NCBI RefSeq assembly: GCF_015169395.1 | Contig: NZ_CP063458.1 | Span: forward strand, 4,898,001-4,962,000 | Reading direction: 5' to 3' | Length of the DNA stretch: 64,000 bases | Source of the DNA: Humisphaera borealis | GTDB taxonomy: Bacteria > Planctomycetota > Phycisphaerae > Tepidisphaerales > Tepidisphaeraceae | In this document: in pieces, positions 1 through 8,027 of the stretch | How the letters are laid out: each line of letters starts with the position of its first letter | Numbering within the stretch: position 1 is the first letter of the stretch | The notes under the pieces: generated by a model | Seen by the model: only the letters and a program-made list of their open reading frames with translations | What the model was told of the DNA's origin: nothing | The model's database searches: none | Program-made: the position numbers and the translations under genes

Positions 1-1
1 G

Positions 2-883
2 TCGGCCGGGTGGGTAAGCGCCGAGGTCGCCAACGGCCCGCTCGCCGGGCGGTCGCTGCACTCGCTGATCGAAGAGTTCGGCGTCGCGATTCATGGCGAT
101 GTCCACTTGCTGCCGGTCGCGGGCTCGACAACCGGGCAGTTCCCGATCCTGATCAAGTTCCTCGACGCCAAGGAAGACCTGTCGGTCCAGGTCCACCCCG
201 ACGACGCCTACGCCAGCAGCCACCCCGGCGCGTACCTCAAGACCGAGGCCTGGTACGTCATGCAGCATGATCCCGGGTCGCGCATCCTTAAAGGGCTCAT
301 GCCCCATGTCTCGCGCGAGAAGTTCGAACGCGGCATCGAAGCCGGCATCGTTGAATCGATGATCCAGGCGATCGCGGTCAAAGACGGCGACTGCCACTTC
401 CTTCCCAGCGGCACGGTTCACGCGCTGGGCGCCGGCATTCTCGTCGCCGAGGTGCAGACGCCTAGCGACACGACTTACCGCGTGTTCGACTTCAACCGCA
501 TCGAGGCCGAGACCGGCAAGCCGCGCAAGCTACACGTCGCTGAGGCGCTCGAATGCATCGACTTCAGCGGCAAGCCCGAGCCGAAGCAGGAGCGCAGCCA
601 CGTCGGCGGCATGCACACCACCGTCAGCAAGCTGGTCGACTGCCCGTACTTCAAGATCGAAAAAGTGCGGTTCACCGAAGGCGTCCAGGAACCCATCCCG
701 TACGACGTTCCGGTCGTCTGGATGATGATGGAAGGCCAGGCCGAGATCCGCGTTAAAGGCGGCCCGGTGACGACCATCGGCAAAGGCGAAACAGTCCTCC
801 TTCCTGCCAAGATGAACGAGCCGACGATCAAAACACTGTCCGACTGCGTCTGGCTCGAGGTCACATTCCCGACCGGCGGATGA
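2..883 (+). CDS. manA: Class I mannose-6-phosphate isomerase, 5'-truncated by window edge
   Basis: Interconverts mannose 6-phosphate and fructose 6-phosphate in the cytoplasm. The frame is open from base 2, so the start lies outside the window; 293 residues are visible, close to the roughly 300-320 of short class I enzymes. Family signatures seen: ANGPLAG near the visible N-terminus, then KFLDAKEDLSVQVHPDD, whose Gln and His are zinc ligands, a Glu in KTEAWYV, and the third zinc region SGTVHALGAG followed by EVQTPSDTTYRVFDF. The C-terminal cupin half ends WLEVTFP. An internal TTG at 107 is not the start because homology continues upstream of it. No terminator is visible after the stop. Confidence 0.93.
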   Translation, partial: SAGWVSAEVANGPLAGRSLHSLIEEFGVAIHGDVHLLPVAGSTTGQFPILIKFLDAKEDLSVQVHPDDAYASSHPGAYLKTEAWYVMQHDPGSRILKGLMPHVSREKFERGIEAGIVESMIQAIAVKDGDCHFLPSGTVHALGAGILVAEVQTPSDTTYRVFDFNRIEAETGKPRKLHVAEALECIDFSGKPEPKQERSHVGGMHTTVSKLVDCPYFKIEKVRFTEGVQEPIPYDVPVVWMMMEGQAEIRVKGGPVTTIGKGETVLLPAKMNEPTIKTLSDCVWLEVTFPTGG

Positions 884-906
884 GCCGGGTGACCGCGACC
901 AGGTAC

Positions 907-1089
907 GCCAAACGAACCCGAGAAAGCGGCGCTGGCCGTGCGACGACGCGGCGCGACAACTGGGTGGCATGGGCAAGCGTATTCGCTTGCCCGTGGCGAT
1001 CGCCGTCCGACGTTCGCACCTCGGACCGCCGAACGAACCCAAGCCGCTCCGCCAAACGAACCCGAGGCGTTTTGCCAAACGAACCCGAG
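907..1089 (+). repeat. Dispersed 16-mer repeat, four copies
   Basis: GCCAAACGAACCCGAG occurs exactly at 907-922, 1051-1066 and 1074-1089, with a variant (GCCGAACGAACCCAAG) at 1028-1043. Spacing is irregular (144, 23, 23 bases). No copy was noticed elsewhere in the window. Confidence 0.85.
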
Positions 1090-1180
1090 ATCCAGCGCAG
1101 TTGGTCGCCCGACACGTCGCGATCCCTTTGCCTGATCCGACGTAACAGTTCTGGCGGTGCTCAATCGCCGCAGAAAACCC

Positions 1181-1209
1181 TTGCTATTCTCAATGCATGT
1201 TAGTATATT
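1181..1209 (+). promoter_or_regulatory. Possible orphan sigma-70 promoter
   Basis: TTGCTA (1181-1186), 17 bases, TATATT (1204-1209) in an unusually AT-rich pocket. No plus-strand gene follows; transcription would run antisense into the gene ending at 1275. It could be a small RNA promoter or a chance match. Confidence 0.25.
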
Positions 1210-1274
1210 GTACGGACGTATAAAGTCCAGCACGAAACTGGTCGTAGTGACCCGAGAACAACCGTCGCAGAGGG

Positions 1275-2540
1275 CTACCCGGGCGGGTGGGTTGGCGAGT
1301 GATTGCGCTTACGTCGCAGTCGGCGAATCGCGAACGGAATCACCGGTAGCAGCACCACCATCGACAAGGCATGGGTCTTCCATCGCCACAGCGACGAGAC
1401 GGCGTACTTCACGTCAGGCTCGTGCTGTTGGCCGGCGAACCATGGGCGGGTGACGTGCGCGTGCGCGACGATGATGTCGCCGATCGGAAGTTGACCGCCG
1501 ATGTAGCGCTTCTGGCCTTCCGATGTCCAGGGCATTCCGACCGTCTCCCCGGCTTGCGCGATCGCATCGGCCAGGGGCAGGTCGCCGTAGATTTGCGCGA
1601 TGCCCATCATCATCGCCGTCGCGGACGGACTGCGGCCGAAAATCAGCGGGCCACTATCGACATCGCCCGGCCCTTCGATCCCCGACGGGTACTCCAACAC
1701 GCATGGCACGCCAGCAAATGTGGTGACGAAGCGGTCTCGGAAGGTCTGGTACTGCGACCTGGCAAACGCCGGATCGATGTCAGGGAGATATCGCAGGATG
1801 ACGACCTGCGATGTCGCCCGCGCCACGCTGCCGGGCTGGCCGTCCGGAAGGCCGGCGGTGTGCGGGAACAGGCCGGTCGCCGGGTCGAGCCGGTTGCGAG
1901 CGGCACTGAGCCAGACCGCGATGACGTCGCGATAGCGATTCTCCCCCGTGACGCGGTCATAAGCCGCCAGCGCGTGGATCGCCGGCAATGTGTCGCACGG
2001 CCAAGCGGCGTTCTCGTACGACGGCGGGAACGGCGTTTTAGAATTGCCTAGGGTCGCGGCGATCGCATCGCAATCCCGTTGCAGATCGCGAAGCTGGTTC
2101 GGATCGCGTCCCTGCTGCAGCACGACGATGCCGGCCCGCAAGGAGCACTTCCACGCCGAGTAGAACATGCCCCGTTCCGGCGGCAGGTTCGGCGGGAACG
2201 GCTCGCGCCCTGCGGGCGACTCGAGCTGTGCCAGGCACCCGACGGCTTCGTCAATCGCCTGCCGAGTATGCGATGGATCGCGCATCGCGAGCTCGACCCA
2301 CGTCAGCCCGTGAAACACATAGCTGAAGTAGAAGCCTTCGGGGAACAGCTTCTGCATCTGTGCCGGCGAGCCCGCATCAAGGGCCGCGCGGTTGGCCGCC
2401 AATTGAGCGACCAGTGTCGGTGGCGCTTCGGACGGATGACGTGCCAGCGGCGACGCGCAATAGAGGCGGACATTGAAGAGCAGCACGGCACCGACCGCGA
2501 CAAGCCAGCACGCGATGAGTAGTCGTCGCAAGAGCCTCAT
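1275..2540 (-). CDS. Membrane-anchored protein of unknown function, probable alpha/alpha-toroid fold
   Basis: 421 residues from the ATG at 2540, which directly precedes a Sec-type N-terminal hydrophobic segment (MRLLRRLLIACWLVAVGAV). A longer upstream reading would overlap the next gene and lacks that logic. A second hydrophobic segment (ALSMVVLLPVIPFAI) followed by RRLRRKR sits at the C-terminus, so the protein looks anchored at both ends with a large extracytoplasmic middle. The middle has helical repeats with motifs such as WPCDTLPAIHALAAYDR and SGPLIFGRSPSATAMMMG, reminiscent of alpha/alpha-barrel enzymes (glycoside hydrolase or linalool dehydratase-like), but I cannot assign a family. 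It is preceded by the NTF2-like gene on the same strand. Confidence 0.7.
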   Translation of the reverse strand: MRLLRRLLIACWLVAVGAVLLFNVRLYCASPLARHPSEAPPTLVAQLAANRAALDAGSPAQMQKLFPEGFYFSYVFHGLTWVELAMRDPSHTRQAIDEAVGCLAQLESPAGREPFPPNLPPERGMFYSAWKCSLRAGIVVLQQGRDPNQLRDLQRDCDAIAATLGNSKTPFPPSYENAAWPCDTLPAIHALAAYDRVTGENRYRDVIAVWLSAARNRLDPATGLFPHTAGLPDGQPGSVARATSQVVILRYLPDIDPAFARSQYQTFRDRFVTTFAGVPCVLEYPSGIEGPGDVDSGPLIFGRSPSATAMMMGIAQIYGDLPLADAIAQAGETVGMPWTSEGQKRYIGGQLPIGDIIVAHAHVTRPWFAGQQHEPDVKYAVSSLWRWKTHALSMVVLLPVIPFAIRRLRRKRNHSPTHPPG

Positions 2541-2592
2541 CGTCCTCTTCTGCCGCCGTCCGCACGCTGACCGCGGGCGACCCTTCTCCGAT

Positions 2593-2955
2593 TCACCAGT
2601 TGCCTTCGTAGAAGAACTGCTCGCGGACGATCTTATCGGCGGCATTCACCGTATACACGCCCACCTCTTCCTGCGTCACGCGCTGGCCGGTGGCTTTTGG
2701 CGTGACTTCGAACGTGAAATGAACCGCGAACTGGTTGGGGCCATTAAAGAACGGCCCGCGGACCTTCTCGCCGTGCAGCGTCAGCCCGGCGGCCCAGTTC
2801 TTCGACTTCTGGATGACCGCTTCCTGCCCGGCAGTCTCGTTGCCGCTGGCTTCGACCGAGACGATGTCGGGGGCGTACATCGTCTGCATGACGTCGAAGT
2901 TCTTCCCCTGGTTGCACAGATCAACGAACTGCTTCGCGACGGATTGAAGGCTCAT
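2593..2955 (-). CDS. NTF2-like/SnoaL-like protein
   Basis: 120 residues from the ATG at 2955, which has a GGAG about 8 bases upstream; a longer reading from 2991 lacks a ribosome site. Pattern is that of the cone-shaped alpha+beta NTF2 fold: an N-terminal helix (SLQSVAKQFVDLCNQG), MYAPDIVSVEA, a helix containing GQEAVIQKSKNW, then strands ending VREQFFYEGNW. Such proteins are either small-ligand enzymes or orphan binding folds; substrate cannot be deduced. Same strand and 52 bases upstream of the membrane-anchored gene's start, so the two may be cotranscribed. Confidence 0.8.
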   Translation of the reverse strand: MSLQSVAKQFVDLCNQGKNFDVMQTMYAPDIVSVEASGNETAGQEAVIQKSKNWAAGLTLHGEKVRGPFFNGPNQFAVHFTFEVTPKATGQRVTQEEVGVYTVNAADKIVREQFFYEGNW

Positions 2956-3136
2956 AACGACTCCAGAACACGTGTGACGGGACAAACACAATTACGTTTG
3001 CACGGCTGGGCCCAGAAATAGCGATCACAGCCATTGCCCGCGATTGTAGGCAGGTGCCGCCGTCGGCGCAAACGAGCGTTGTTGGAAACACACAAGCCGC
3101 CAGTGCCGATGGGCCGCGGGCAGACGCCGTCTGCCC

Positions 3137-4108
3137 CTACCTCGCCGCCAACTTCGCCTCCAGCTTGTCGAACGAGCCGGTCCAGCCCATCGTCATTCCG
3201 GCGCGGGACTGCACGAATGTCGCGATCTCCTCGGCGGTCGAATTTCCGTGCGGCTGCCACTCGACCGTGACACGGGTCTTGTCCGGGCCTTCCTCGGTGA
3301 ACGTCACGATCGTCAGCATCGCCGGCGGCCAGGTGGGGGCCAGCGGATGTCGGCTGATGTTCTCCTGCTCGTCCACGAACTCCTGCGTGTAGACAAGCCG
3401 GTGTGGCCTGGCGATCTCGATGTAGTGCGCCCGGCCGTACATGGTGAGGTTGTTGCCGCCGGTCATCACATAGAACGTACTGCCGCCGGGGCGGATGTCG
3501 GCGCGGATGAACTTCATCGTGAAGCCGGTCGGCGGAATCCATTGCGAGAAGTGATCGGGGTTGGTCCACACCTCGAACATCGTCTCGATCGGCGCTGAGA
3601 ACGTTCGGTTGATGACAAACAGCTCTTTGCCGGCCCGTTCCTTGCCGAGGTACTCGGCCAGCCGGTCCCAGGTCGCTTCGCCGCCGGCTTTCTTGATGAA
3701 CTTCTTGATCTCCGTCGCCGCCTCGGGCGTGGCCAGGGACATGGTCATGTCCATGCGGGTCTTGCCGTCTTCTTCCGTGAAGAAAACGGTCACACGGAAC
3801 AACGGCGGGCGGTCGTCGCTGGCTCCGTGGTCGTAGACGAGCTTTCGGCCCGGTTCGACTTCGTAGTAGGTGGTCTTGTTCGGGTAGTCGGTGCCGTCAG
3901 GCCCGTGCATGATGTAGGTCCAGTGCCCGCCGACGCGGAGGTCTTTGCTATGCGTCGTCAGCGTGAAGCCGCGCGGCCCCCACCATTTGGCGACCTGCTC
4001 GGTGTCGGTCCAGGCGTCCCAGACCGCCGACACCGGCGCGTCGTAAACGCGGGTGATGTAAAGTTCGTCGGGGCGGTCGGCGGGGCGCTTGGGCGGGTTG
4101 GCGGGCAT
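3137..4108 (-). CDS. Two-domain AHSA1/SRPBCC protein
   Basis: 323 residues holding two tandem START-like (AHSA1/CalC, SRPBCC) domains. Domain 1 spans about residues 15-155 (ITRVYDAPVSAVWDAWTD, WWGPRGFT, GGHWTYIMHGPDG). Domain 2 spans about 165-320 (INRTFSAPIETMFEVWTN, WIPPTGFT, GGSTFYVMTGG). These helix-grip folds bind hydrophobic ligands in a cavity. It lies one base after the stop of the ArsR-family gene and is surely cotranscribed and coregulated with it, the common ArsR-AHSA1 arrangement. A domain duplication in one polypeptide is less usual than a single domain. Ligand unknown. Confidence 0.9.
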   Translation of the reverse strand: MPANPPKRPADRPDELYITRVYDAPVSAVWDAWTDTEQVAKWWGPRGFTLTTHSKDLRVGGHWTYIMHGPDGTDYPNKTTYYEVEPGRKLVYDHGASDDRPPLFRVTVFFTEEDGKTRMDMTMSLATPEAATEIKKFIKKAGGEATWDRLAEYLGKERAGKELFVINRTFSAPIETMFEVWTNPDHFSQWIPPTGFTMKFIRADIRPGGSTFYVMTGGNNLTMYGRAHYIEIARPHRLVYTQEFVDEQENISRHPLAPTWPPAMLTIVTFTEEGPDKTRVTVEWQPHGNSTAEEIATFVQSRAGMTMGWTGSFDKLEAKLAAR

Positions 4109-4109
4109 G

Positions 4110-4451
4110 TCACTTTCCTTTCTGGTTCTGTTTCGCGGTGATCGACTTCAGATGCTCGTCGAGGCGGTCGAAGCTCTCTTCCCAGAACACGCGGTACTGC
4201 TCGATCCAGTCGACCGCGACCTTCAACGCGTCCGGGTTGAGCTTGCACGGCCGCCGCTGGGCCTCCCGGCTCTTGCTGATCAGCCCGGCCTTTTCCAGCA
4301 CCTTCAGGTGCTTGGTGATCGCAGGCAGGCTCATGTCAAACGGTCGGGCCAGGTCCGAGACATTTGCCTCCCCCTTGGAAAGCCGATGCAGAATCGCCCG
4401 GCGGGTAGGGTCGGAAAGGGCGGCGAAGGTGAGGCTGAGCGTGTCGGGCAT
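4110..4451 (-). CDS. ArsR-family transcriptional repressor
   Basis: 113 residues with a winged helix-turn-helix: FAALSDPTRRAILHRLSKGE, then the recognition region MSLPAITKHLKVLEKAGLI and wing SREAQRRPCKL. No cysteine metal-binding motif (no CxC) is present, so it belongs to the non-metal ArsR branch found next to AHSA1 genes. The C-terminal helix WIEQYRVFWEESFDRLDEHL fits dimerisation. First gene of a two-gene operon; a palindromic operator overlaps its own promoter, indicating autorepression. Confidence 0.93.
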   Translation of the reverse strand: MPDTLSLTFAALSDPTRRAILHRLSKGEANVSDLARPFDMSLPAITKHLKVLEKAGLISKSREAQRRPCKLNPDALKVAVDWIEQYRVFWEESFDRLDEHLKSITAKQNQKGK

Positions 4452-4472
4452 CGAAGTTAACCAATCGACTAA

Positions 4473-4488
4473 TTAACTAATTAGTTAA
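4473..4488. promoter_or_regulatory. Operator palindrome for the ArsR repressor
   Basis: Perfect 16-base palindrome TTAACTAATTAGTTAA, abutting the -10 box and covering the expected transcription start of the ArsR gene, 22 bases before its start codon. Position and symmetry fit autorepression by a dimeric winged-helix protein. Confidence 0.8.
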
Positions 4489-4515
4489 GTATACACTCGT
4501 GCGGAGTTGGGTCAA
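4488..4515 (-). promoter_or_regulatory. Sigma-70 promoter of the ArsR-AHSA1 operon
   Basis: On the minus strand TTGACC (4515-4510), 16 bases, TATACT (4493-4488). The start of transcription would fall near 4481, inside the operator, about 30 bases before the start codon. Confidence 0.75.
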
Positions 4516-4622
4516 GGGCCCGTTGGAAACCGTCTCTCGATGCGGTTCTGCACTTACCAACGGACAACCGCGACGGACTTGCCGGCCGTCGTCATGAGCG
4601 AGGCGCAATGTCTCGGTTCACA

Positions 4623-6779
4623 TCAGGAGACGAGCAATTCCGGCTTGTTCGAGCCGGCTTCGCGGGAGTTGAAGCGGATGTACGGATCAGTCGCGGGATT
4701 CGGACTGATGTTGCGGAGCACGAGCGTCACGATGTTCCGCCCGGCCAGCTTTTCTGCGCGGATGAAGTTCGTGAGATCGAACTCGTACCACGCCGATGTC
4801 GTGCCGACGATCGTCGCGCTGGCCAGTACCGTGCTCGATACCGCCGGGCGATTGTTGTAGTTCAGCGAGCCTTCAGTCCAGGAGGTTGAACTCGACGAGC
4901 AGACCTGCGCCAGAAGGCTGGGAACGTTTGTGTTGTTCAACGAGCCGAACAGGCGGAGCCGCGCGGCACTGACGGTGGACACGGAGCTGAGGTCAAACTT
5001 GAGATACGCCTCCCGGTAGAGCCCGGAAGCCGGCGGCGCGTTCTTCACCTGGAGCGGCGTGGTCGCGCCAAAGTTGGTCCCGGACTGCCCACCGCTTTGC
5101 ACATACGTGTCGGCGGTGGCGCTAAGCGATCGCGGTGCGACGTCATTGTCATCGATGCGCAGCATGACCGACGACTTGGCGGCGTTGTTCGAATACGCGT
5201 TGTCGGCGGCGAGCGTAAAGATGACGGTTTCAGACGGCTCAACGAGCGTGTCGTTGACGGGCGTGATCGTCACCAGGGCGAACGTTTCATTCGCGGGGAT
5301 GTCCACGTAGTAGCGGTTGTCGAGCGGACCGATATTGGGCGTCAGGCCGGCGTAATCGATCGGGCCGGTGCGCGACTGCGGCCGGCTGGCCGTCCCTGAC
5401 ACGTTGAAGTAGACGCGCGTCGCCACGGGAAGCCTTTCCCCACGCGTGACGAATACCGTCGCGCTGTTGCCGGCTGTTTCGGACGCGACTGAGTCGATCG
5501 TACTAAGTTCAACGGTGGGGCCGAGATCCAGAACCCGGCCCAGTCGCGCGAAGCCGTCTGAAAAGATGAGCTTGTTCCCGGGGGCGTTGTAGAGCCGCCC
5601 GCCGACGAACGTATCGGCTGTACCGAGTTGCGCGGCGCCCGCATTTCCAAACGAGGTATCGATCTGGCCGTCTTTGGTGATGGCGTAAAGGTCGGCGTTG
5701 TTGAAGTCGCCGCTGAGCATGAGCTTGCCCCCGAACGTCTGCACCATGCTGACCTCGGACGAGTCGGTGGTGGTTCGAAGCGCGATGGGCCTGAAGCCGG
5801 CGGAACCGAAGGTGGTATCCACCACGCCGGCGGACGTGTACCGCACGACATTGGCCGTCTGGTTCCCGTTGCTGGGGTGTTGCTGCTTGCCGGCGACAAC
5901 GACCTTTCCACCGGGCTGCAGAACGACAGAAACAGCGGCAGCGATGTAGGTGGAGTTGAACGTCTGCGTGAGTCGTCCGTCGTCGCTGAAACTGTTGTCC
6001 ATGTCCCCGTTGGCCTTCAACCGGGCCACACCGAACTTGCCCCCGGCGTAACCAACAACGGAAATGTACCCATAGCGAGGGTTGGTCGTGGCCGTTCCCT
6101 GGTAATCGATCGCGCCTGCGTAGCCGCTGTCTTCTCCACCGAACCCCACGTAACGAATGCCGGTGCGTAAGCCGGGCGTCGCTCCGGGTGCGACGCTTGG
6201 GGTGCCGAACGTGACGTCGCGATTGCCCGAGGCCGTCAGGCGAAGAATCGAGACATCATCATTCGAGAAAACGTTTTCGGTTCCGCCAATCACTACGATC
6301 TTGCCGTCGCGCTGAATCAGGACCTGACCAGGCTGAGTGACCTGATCAGTACTGAAAACACCGTCGCCGTCGAACGAGGTATCCAGCTTTCCGTTGGGCA
6401 GGAACCGCATGACGCGCAGTCCATTGATTGGTACTGGTAGTTCGGAGTAGTCGACGGCGGCGACGACGATTTTTCCGTCGGGCTGAAGTGCGACGACACC
6501 GGGATTGTGTGAGGCCCAAATCGTCGGCGTGACGGGCAGTTTGAGGCTGCCTCCGGTTCCGAAGGTGGTATCGATCGACCCGTTGGCGTTCAGCCGGGTC
6601 AGGTTTCTGGCGTAGACGGTGAGAATCTTTCCGTCGGCCTGAACGGCAGCATCGATGACGTCGGTATCCAGTAGGCCGTCGCCGCTGAACGATGTATCAA
6701 GCTGTCCCGCCGCAAAAAGGCGGCGCGGTTCGAGGGCTTCGATCGTACGGACGGCGTCGGCATTCTGGCTTTGCGGCAT
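4623..6779 (-). CDS. LEPR-XLL surface protein with delta-60, Calx-beta and DNRLRE domains
   Basis: 718 residues from the ATG at 6779 (AAGGA upstream). The N-terminus carries VRTIEALEPRRLFAAG, the LEPR-XLL motif of planctomycete extracellular proteins. Residues about 20-430 are a string of delta-60 repeats (LDTSFSGDGLL, LQPDGKIVV, VDTTFGSAG), predicted to form a propeller or similar repeat structure. A Calx-beta-like region follows at about 435-555 (ARVYFNVSGTASRP, ITPVNDTLVEPSETVIFTL) and then a C-terminal DNRLRE-type domain (ATADTYVQSGG through YREAYLKFDLSSVS to the end). Likely secreted or surface-bound with a structural or adhesive role; no catalytic motif seen. Monocistronic by context. 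Confidence 0.88.
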   Translation of the reverse strand: MPQSQNADAVRTIEALEPRRLFAAGQLDTSFSGDGLLDTDVIDAAVQADGKILTVYARNLTRLNANGSIDTTFGTGGSLKLPVTPTIWASHNPGVVALQPDGKIVVAAVDYSELPVPINGLRVMRFLPNGKLDTSFDGDGVFSTDQVTQPGQVLIQRDGKIVVIGGTENVFSNDDVSILRLTASGNRDVTFGTPSVAPGATPGLRTGIRYVGFGGEDSGYAGAIDYQGTATTNPRYGYISVVGYAGGKFGVARLKANGDMDNSFSDDGRLTQTFNSTYIAAAVSVVLQPGGKVVVAGKQQHPSNGNQTANVVRYTSAGVVDTTFGSAGFRPIALRTTTDSSEVSMVQTFGGKLMLSGDFNNADLYAITKDGQIDTSFGNAGAAQLGTADTFVGGRLYNAPGNKLIFSDGFARLGRVLDLGPTVELSTIDSVASETAGNSATVFVTRGERLPVATRVYFNVSGTASRPQSRTGPIDYAGLTPNIGPLDNRYYVDIPANETFALVTITPVNDTLVEPSETVIFTLAADNAYSNNAAKSSVMLRIDDNDVAPRSLSATADTYVQSGGQSGTNFGATTPLQVKNAPPASGLYREAYLKFDLSSVSTVSAARLRLFGSLNNTNVPSLLAQVCSSSSTSWTEGSLNYNNRPAVSSTVLASATIVGTTSAWYEFDLTNFIRAEKLAGRNIVTLVLRNISPNPATDPYIRFNSREAGSNKPELLVS

Positions 6780-6956
6780 GTATCTGTCCTTCTCACGGGG
6801 CGCGGTTAGCGTGTAATCCAGTACGCAGAGCACGATACTGCAATTGTCTGCTCGCCGTCCAGATCACGCTTGATGTTTCTTGCCAAGGTCGTGGATTCAC
6901 CGGGGCGCCGATGCGGCAATACCGGGCAAGGCGTGATTGAAGTGACGGGGAAACGA

Positions 6957-6992
6957 AAACGCCCGCGGACGAGGTCTCGTCCGCGGGCGTTT
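6957..6992 (-). terminator. Rho-independent terminator of the RRM gene
   Basis: A 17-base inverted repeat centred on 6974-6975 with GCCCGCGGACGAG at the loop side, followed on the minus strand by TTTTCGTTT. It lies 33 bases after the stop of the RRM gene. Confidence 0.88.
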
Positions 6993-7024
6993 GAATTGAG
7001 ATCGGGGTTCAGCGAAAGGCTGGA

Positions 7025-7462
7025 TTAGTAGCGATCGCGGCCACCGCGGTCGCCGCCACGGCCACCGCCGCCACCACCACCACCGCCGTAGCCACCGCGG
7101 CCACCGCCGCCGCCGCTACGACCGCCACCACCACCGCCGTAGCCACCACGGCCACCGCCGCCGCCACCACCGTAGCCGCCACCACCACCACCACCACCGC
7201 CACGGGGGCGGTCTTCGCGGGGCTTGGCCACGTTGACGGTCAGGGTGCGGCCGTCGACTTCCTGGCCGTTGAGGGCGTCGATCGCGGCCTGGGCCTCGTC
7301 GTCCGAACCCATCTGCACGAAGCCGAAGCCCTTGCTGCGGCCGGTATCACGGTCGGAGATGATCTCAGCGCTCTGCACGGTGCCGTGCTGGGCGAAGAGC
7401 TGCTCGAGATCCGAGCTGCTCGTGTTATAGCTGAGGTTACCGACATACAACTTGCTGCCCAT
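7025..7462 (-). CDS. Glycine-rich RRM RNA-binding protein
   Basis: 145 residues. One RRM occupies residues 1-80: RNP2 is LYVGNLS (residues 4-10) and RNP1 is KGFGFVQM (about 43-50), with the usual DGRTLTVNVAKPRE end. The tail of about 60 residues is almost only Gly with Arg, Tyr and Ser and ends GGRDRY, like cyanobacterial and plant glycine-rich RRM proteins that act in RNA chaperoning or cold response. The start at 7462 is chosen because the RRM begins there; an in-frame upstream extension has no RRM sequence. Own terminator downstream; untranslated leader possibly long. Confidence 0.93.
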   Translation of the reverse strand: MGSKLYVGNLSYNTSSSDLEQLFAQHGTVQSAEIISDRDTGRSKGFGFVQMGSDDEAQAAIDALNGQEVDGRTLTVNVAKPREDRPRGGGGGGGGGYGGGGGGGRGGYGGGGGGRSGGGGGRGGYGGGGGGGGGRGGDRGGRDRY

Positions 7463-8027
7463 GGAATGTCTCCTGAATTGGGCCTGACAGGACCCCGTGT
7501 TTACTTTCCGGGTCCGATGCGAAAGAGGCCACGTTCCGGCCCAGGGAGGTAGGAGAGGCGAAGCGATGCAGCAGAACGGTCGTGACGTGTCAGACGCGTA
7601 GCAGAGCCCAGTTCGTCGAACATACCTAGCGTATTCTATCGACAATTGGCCGTCTGTCTCGGTGAAAATATTCACCACGTCCGCTATTAGCCGGGCGGAG
7701 AAACCTGGGTTGCGGGGGGCCGGGGAAGACCGCAAAAGATGGGGACCACCACGGAGGCACGGAGACACGGAGGGCAATTCGGCGAGTGGCATAACCTGTC
7801 ATCCGGAGAGCGAATGCGTTTTTGAGGAGCTGCGCACGAAGTAAGTGGGAACAGTCGGTCTCAGATCAAACTCCGCCTACTTCGTGCGCGGCTCTTCAAA
7901 AACTCACACGCCCTCCGAATGACAGGTTGGCGCTGTTCGCCAAGTTACCCTCCGTGTCTCCGTGCCTCCGTGGTGATCTCTCTTCCCTCGACTTGCGAAA
8001 GAGCCATCCTCTCATTGCAATACCGCT
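7463..8027. other. 565-base divergent intergenic region dominated by a long inverted repeat
   Basis: Lies between the divergently transcribed RRM gene and SGNH hydrolase gene. About 230 bases of it are the inverted repeat at 7744-7977; the part next to the RRM gene (7463-7740) should hold its promoter and leader, but no convincing -35/-10 pair was found. Confidence 0.6.
7744..7977. repeat. 234-base imperfect inverted repeat with octamer tandem ends
   Basis: Left arm about 7744-7848 and right arm about 7873-7977 are reverse complements with roughly 80-85% identity by eye. The outer ends are three tandem octamers (consensus CACGGAGR) at 7750-7773 and their complement at 7949-7972. Inner parts share CGCACGAAGTA and AACCTGTCAT. 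No coding capacity. Confidence 0.88.

Larger units (their letters stand above)
884..1274. other. Repeat-bearing intergenic region
   Basis: 391 bases between manA and the convergent gene ending at 1275. It holds four copies of a 16-base word (907-1089), a small hairpin GGGCAAGCG-tatt-CGCTTGCCC at 971-992, and an AT-rich stretch around 1180-1230 with a promoter-like arrangement. Short open frames here read through the repeats and have no recognisable family, so no gene is called. Confidence 0.7.

Noticed and set aside
880-1203. Plus-strand reading frames of about 100 codons after manA
   Set aside because: They translate the 16-mer repeats, show Arg/Thr-biased composition and have no ribosome site or family.
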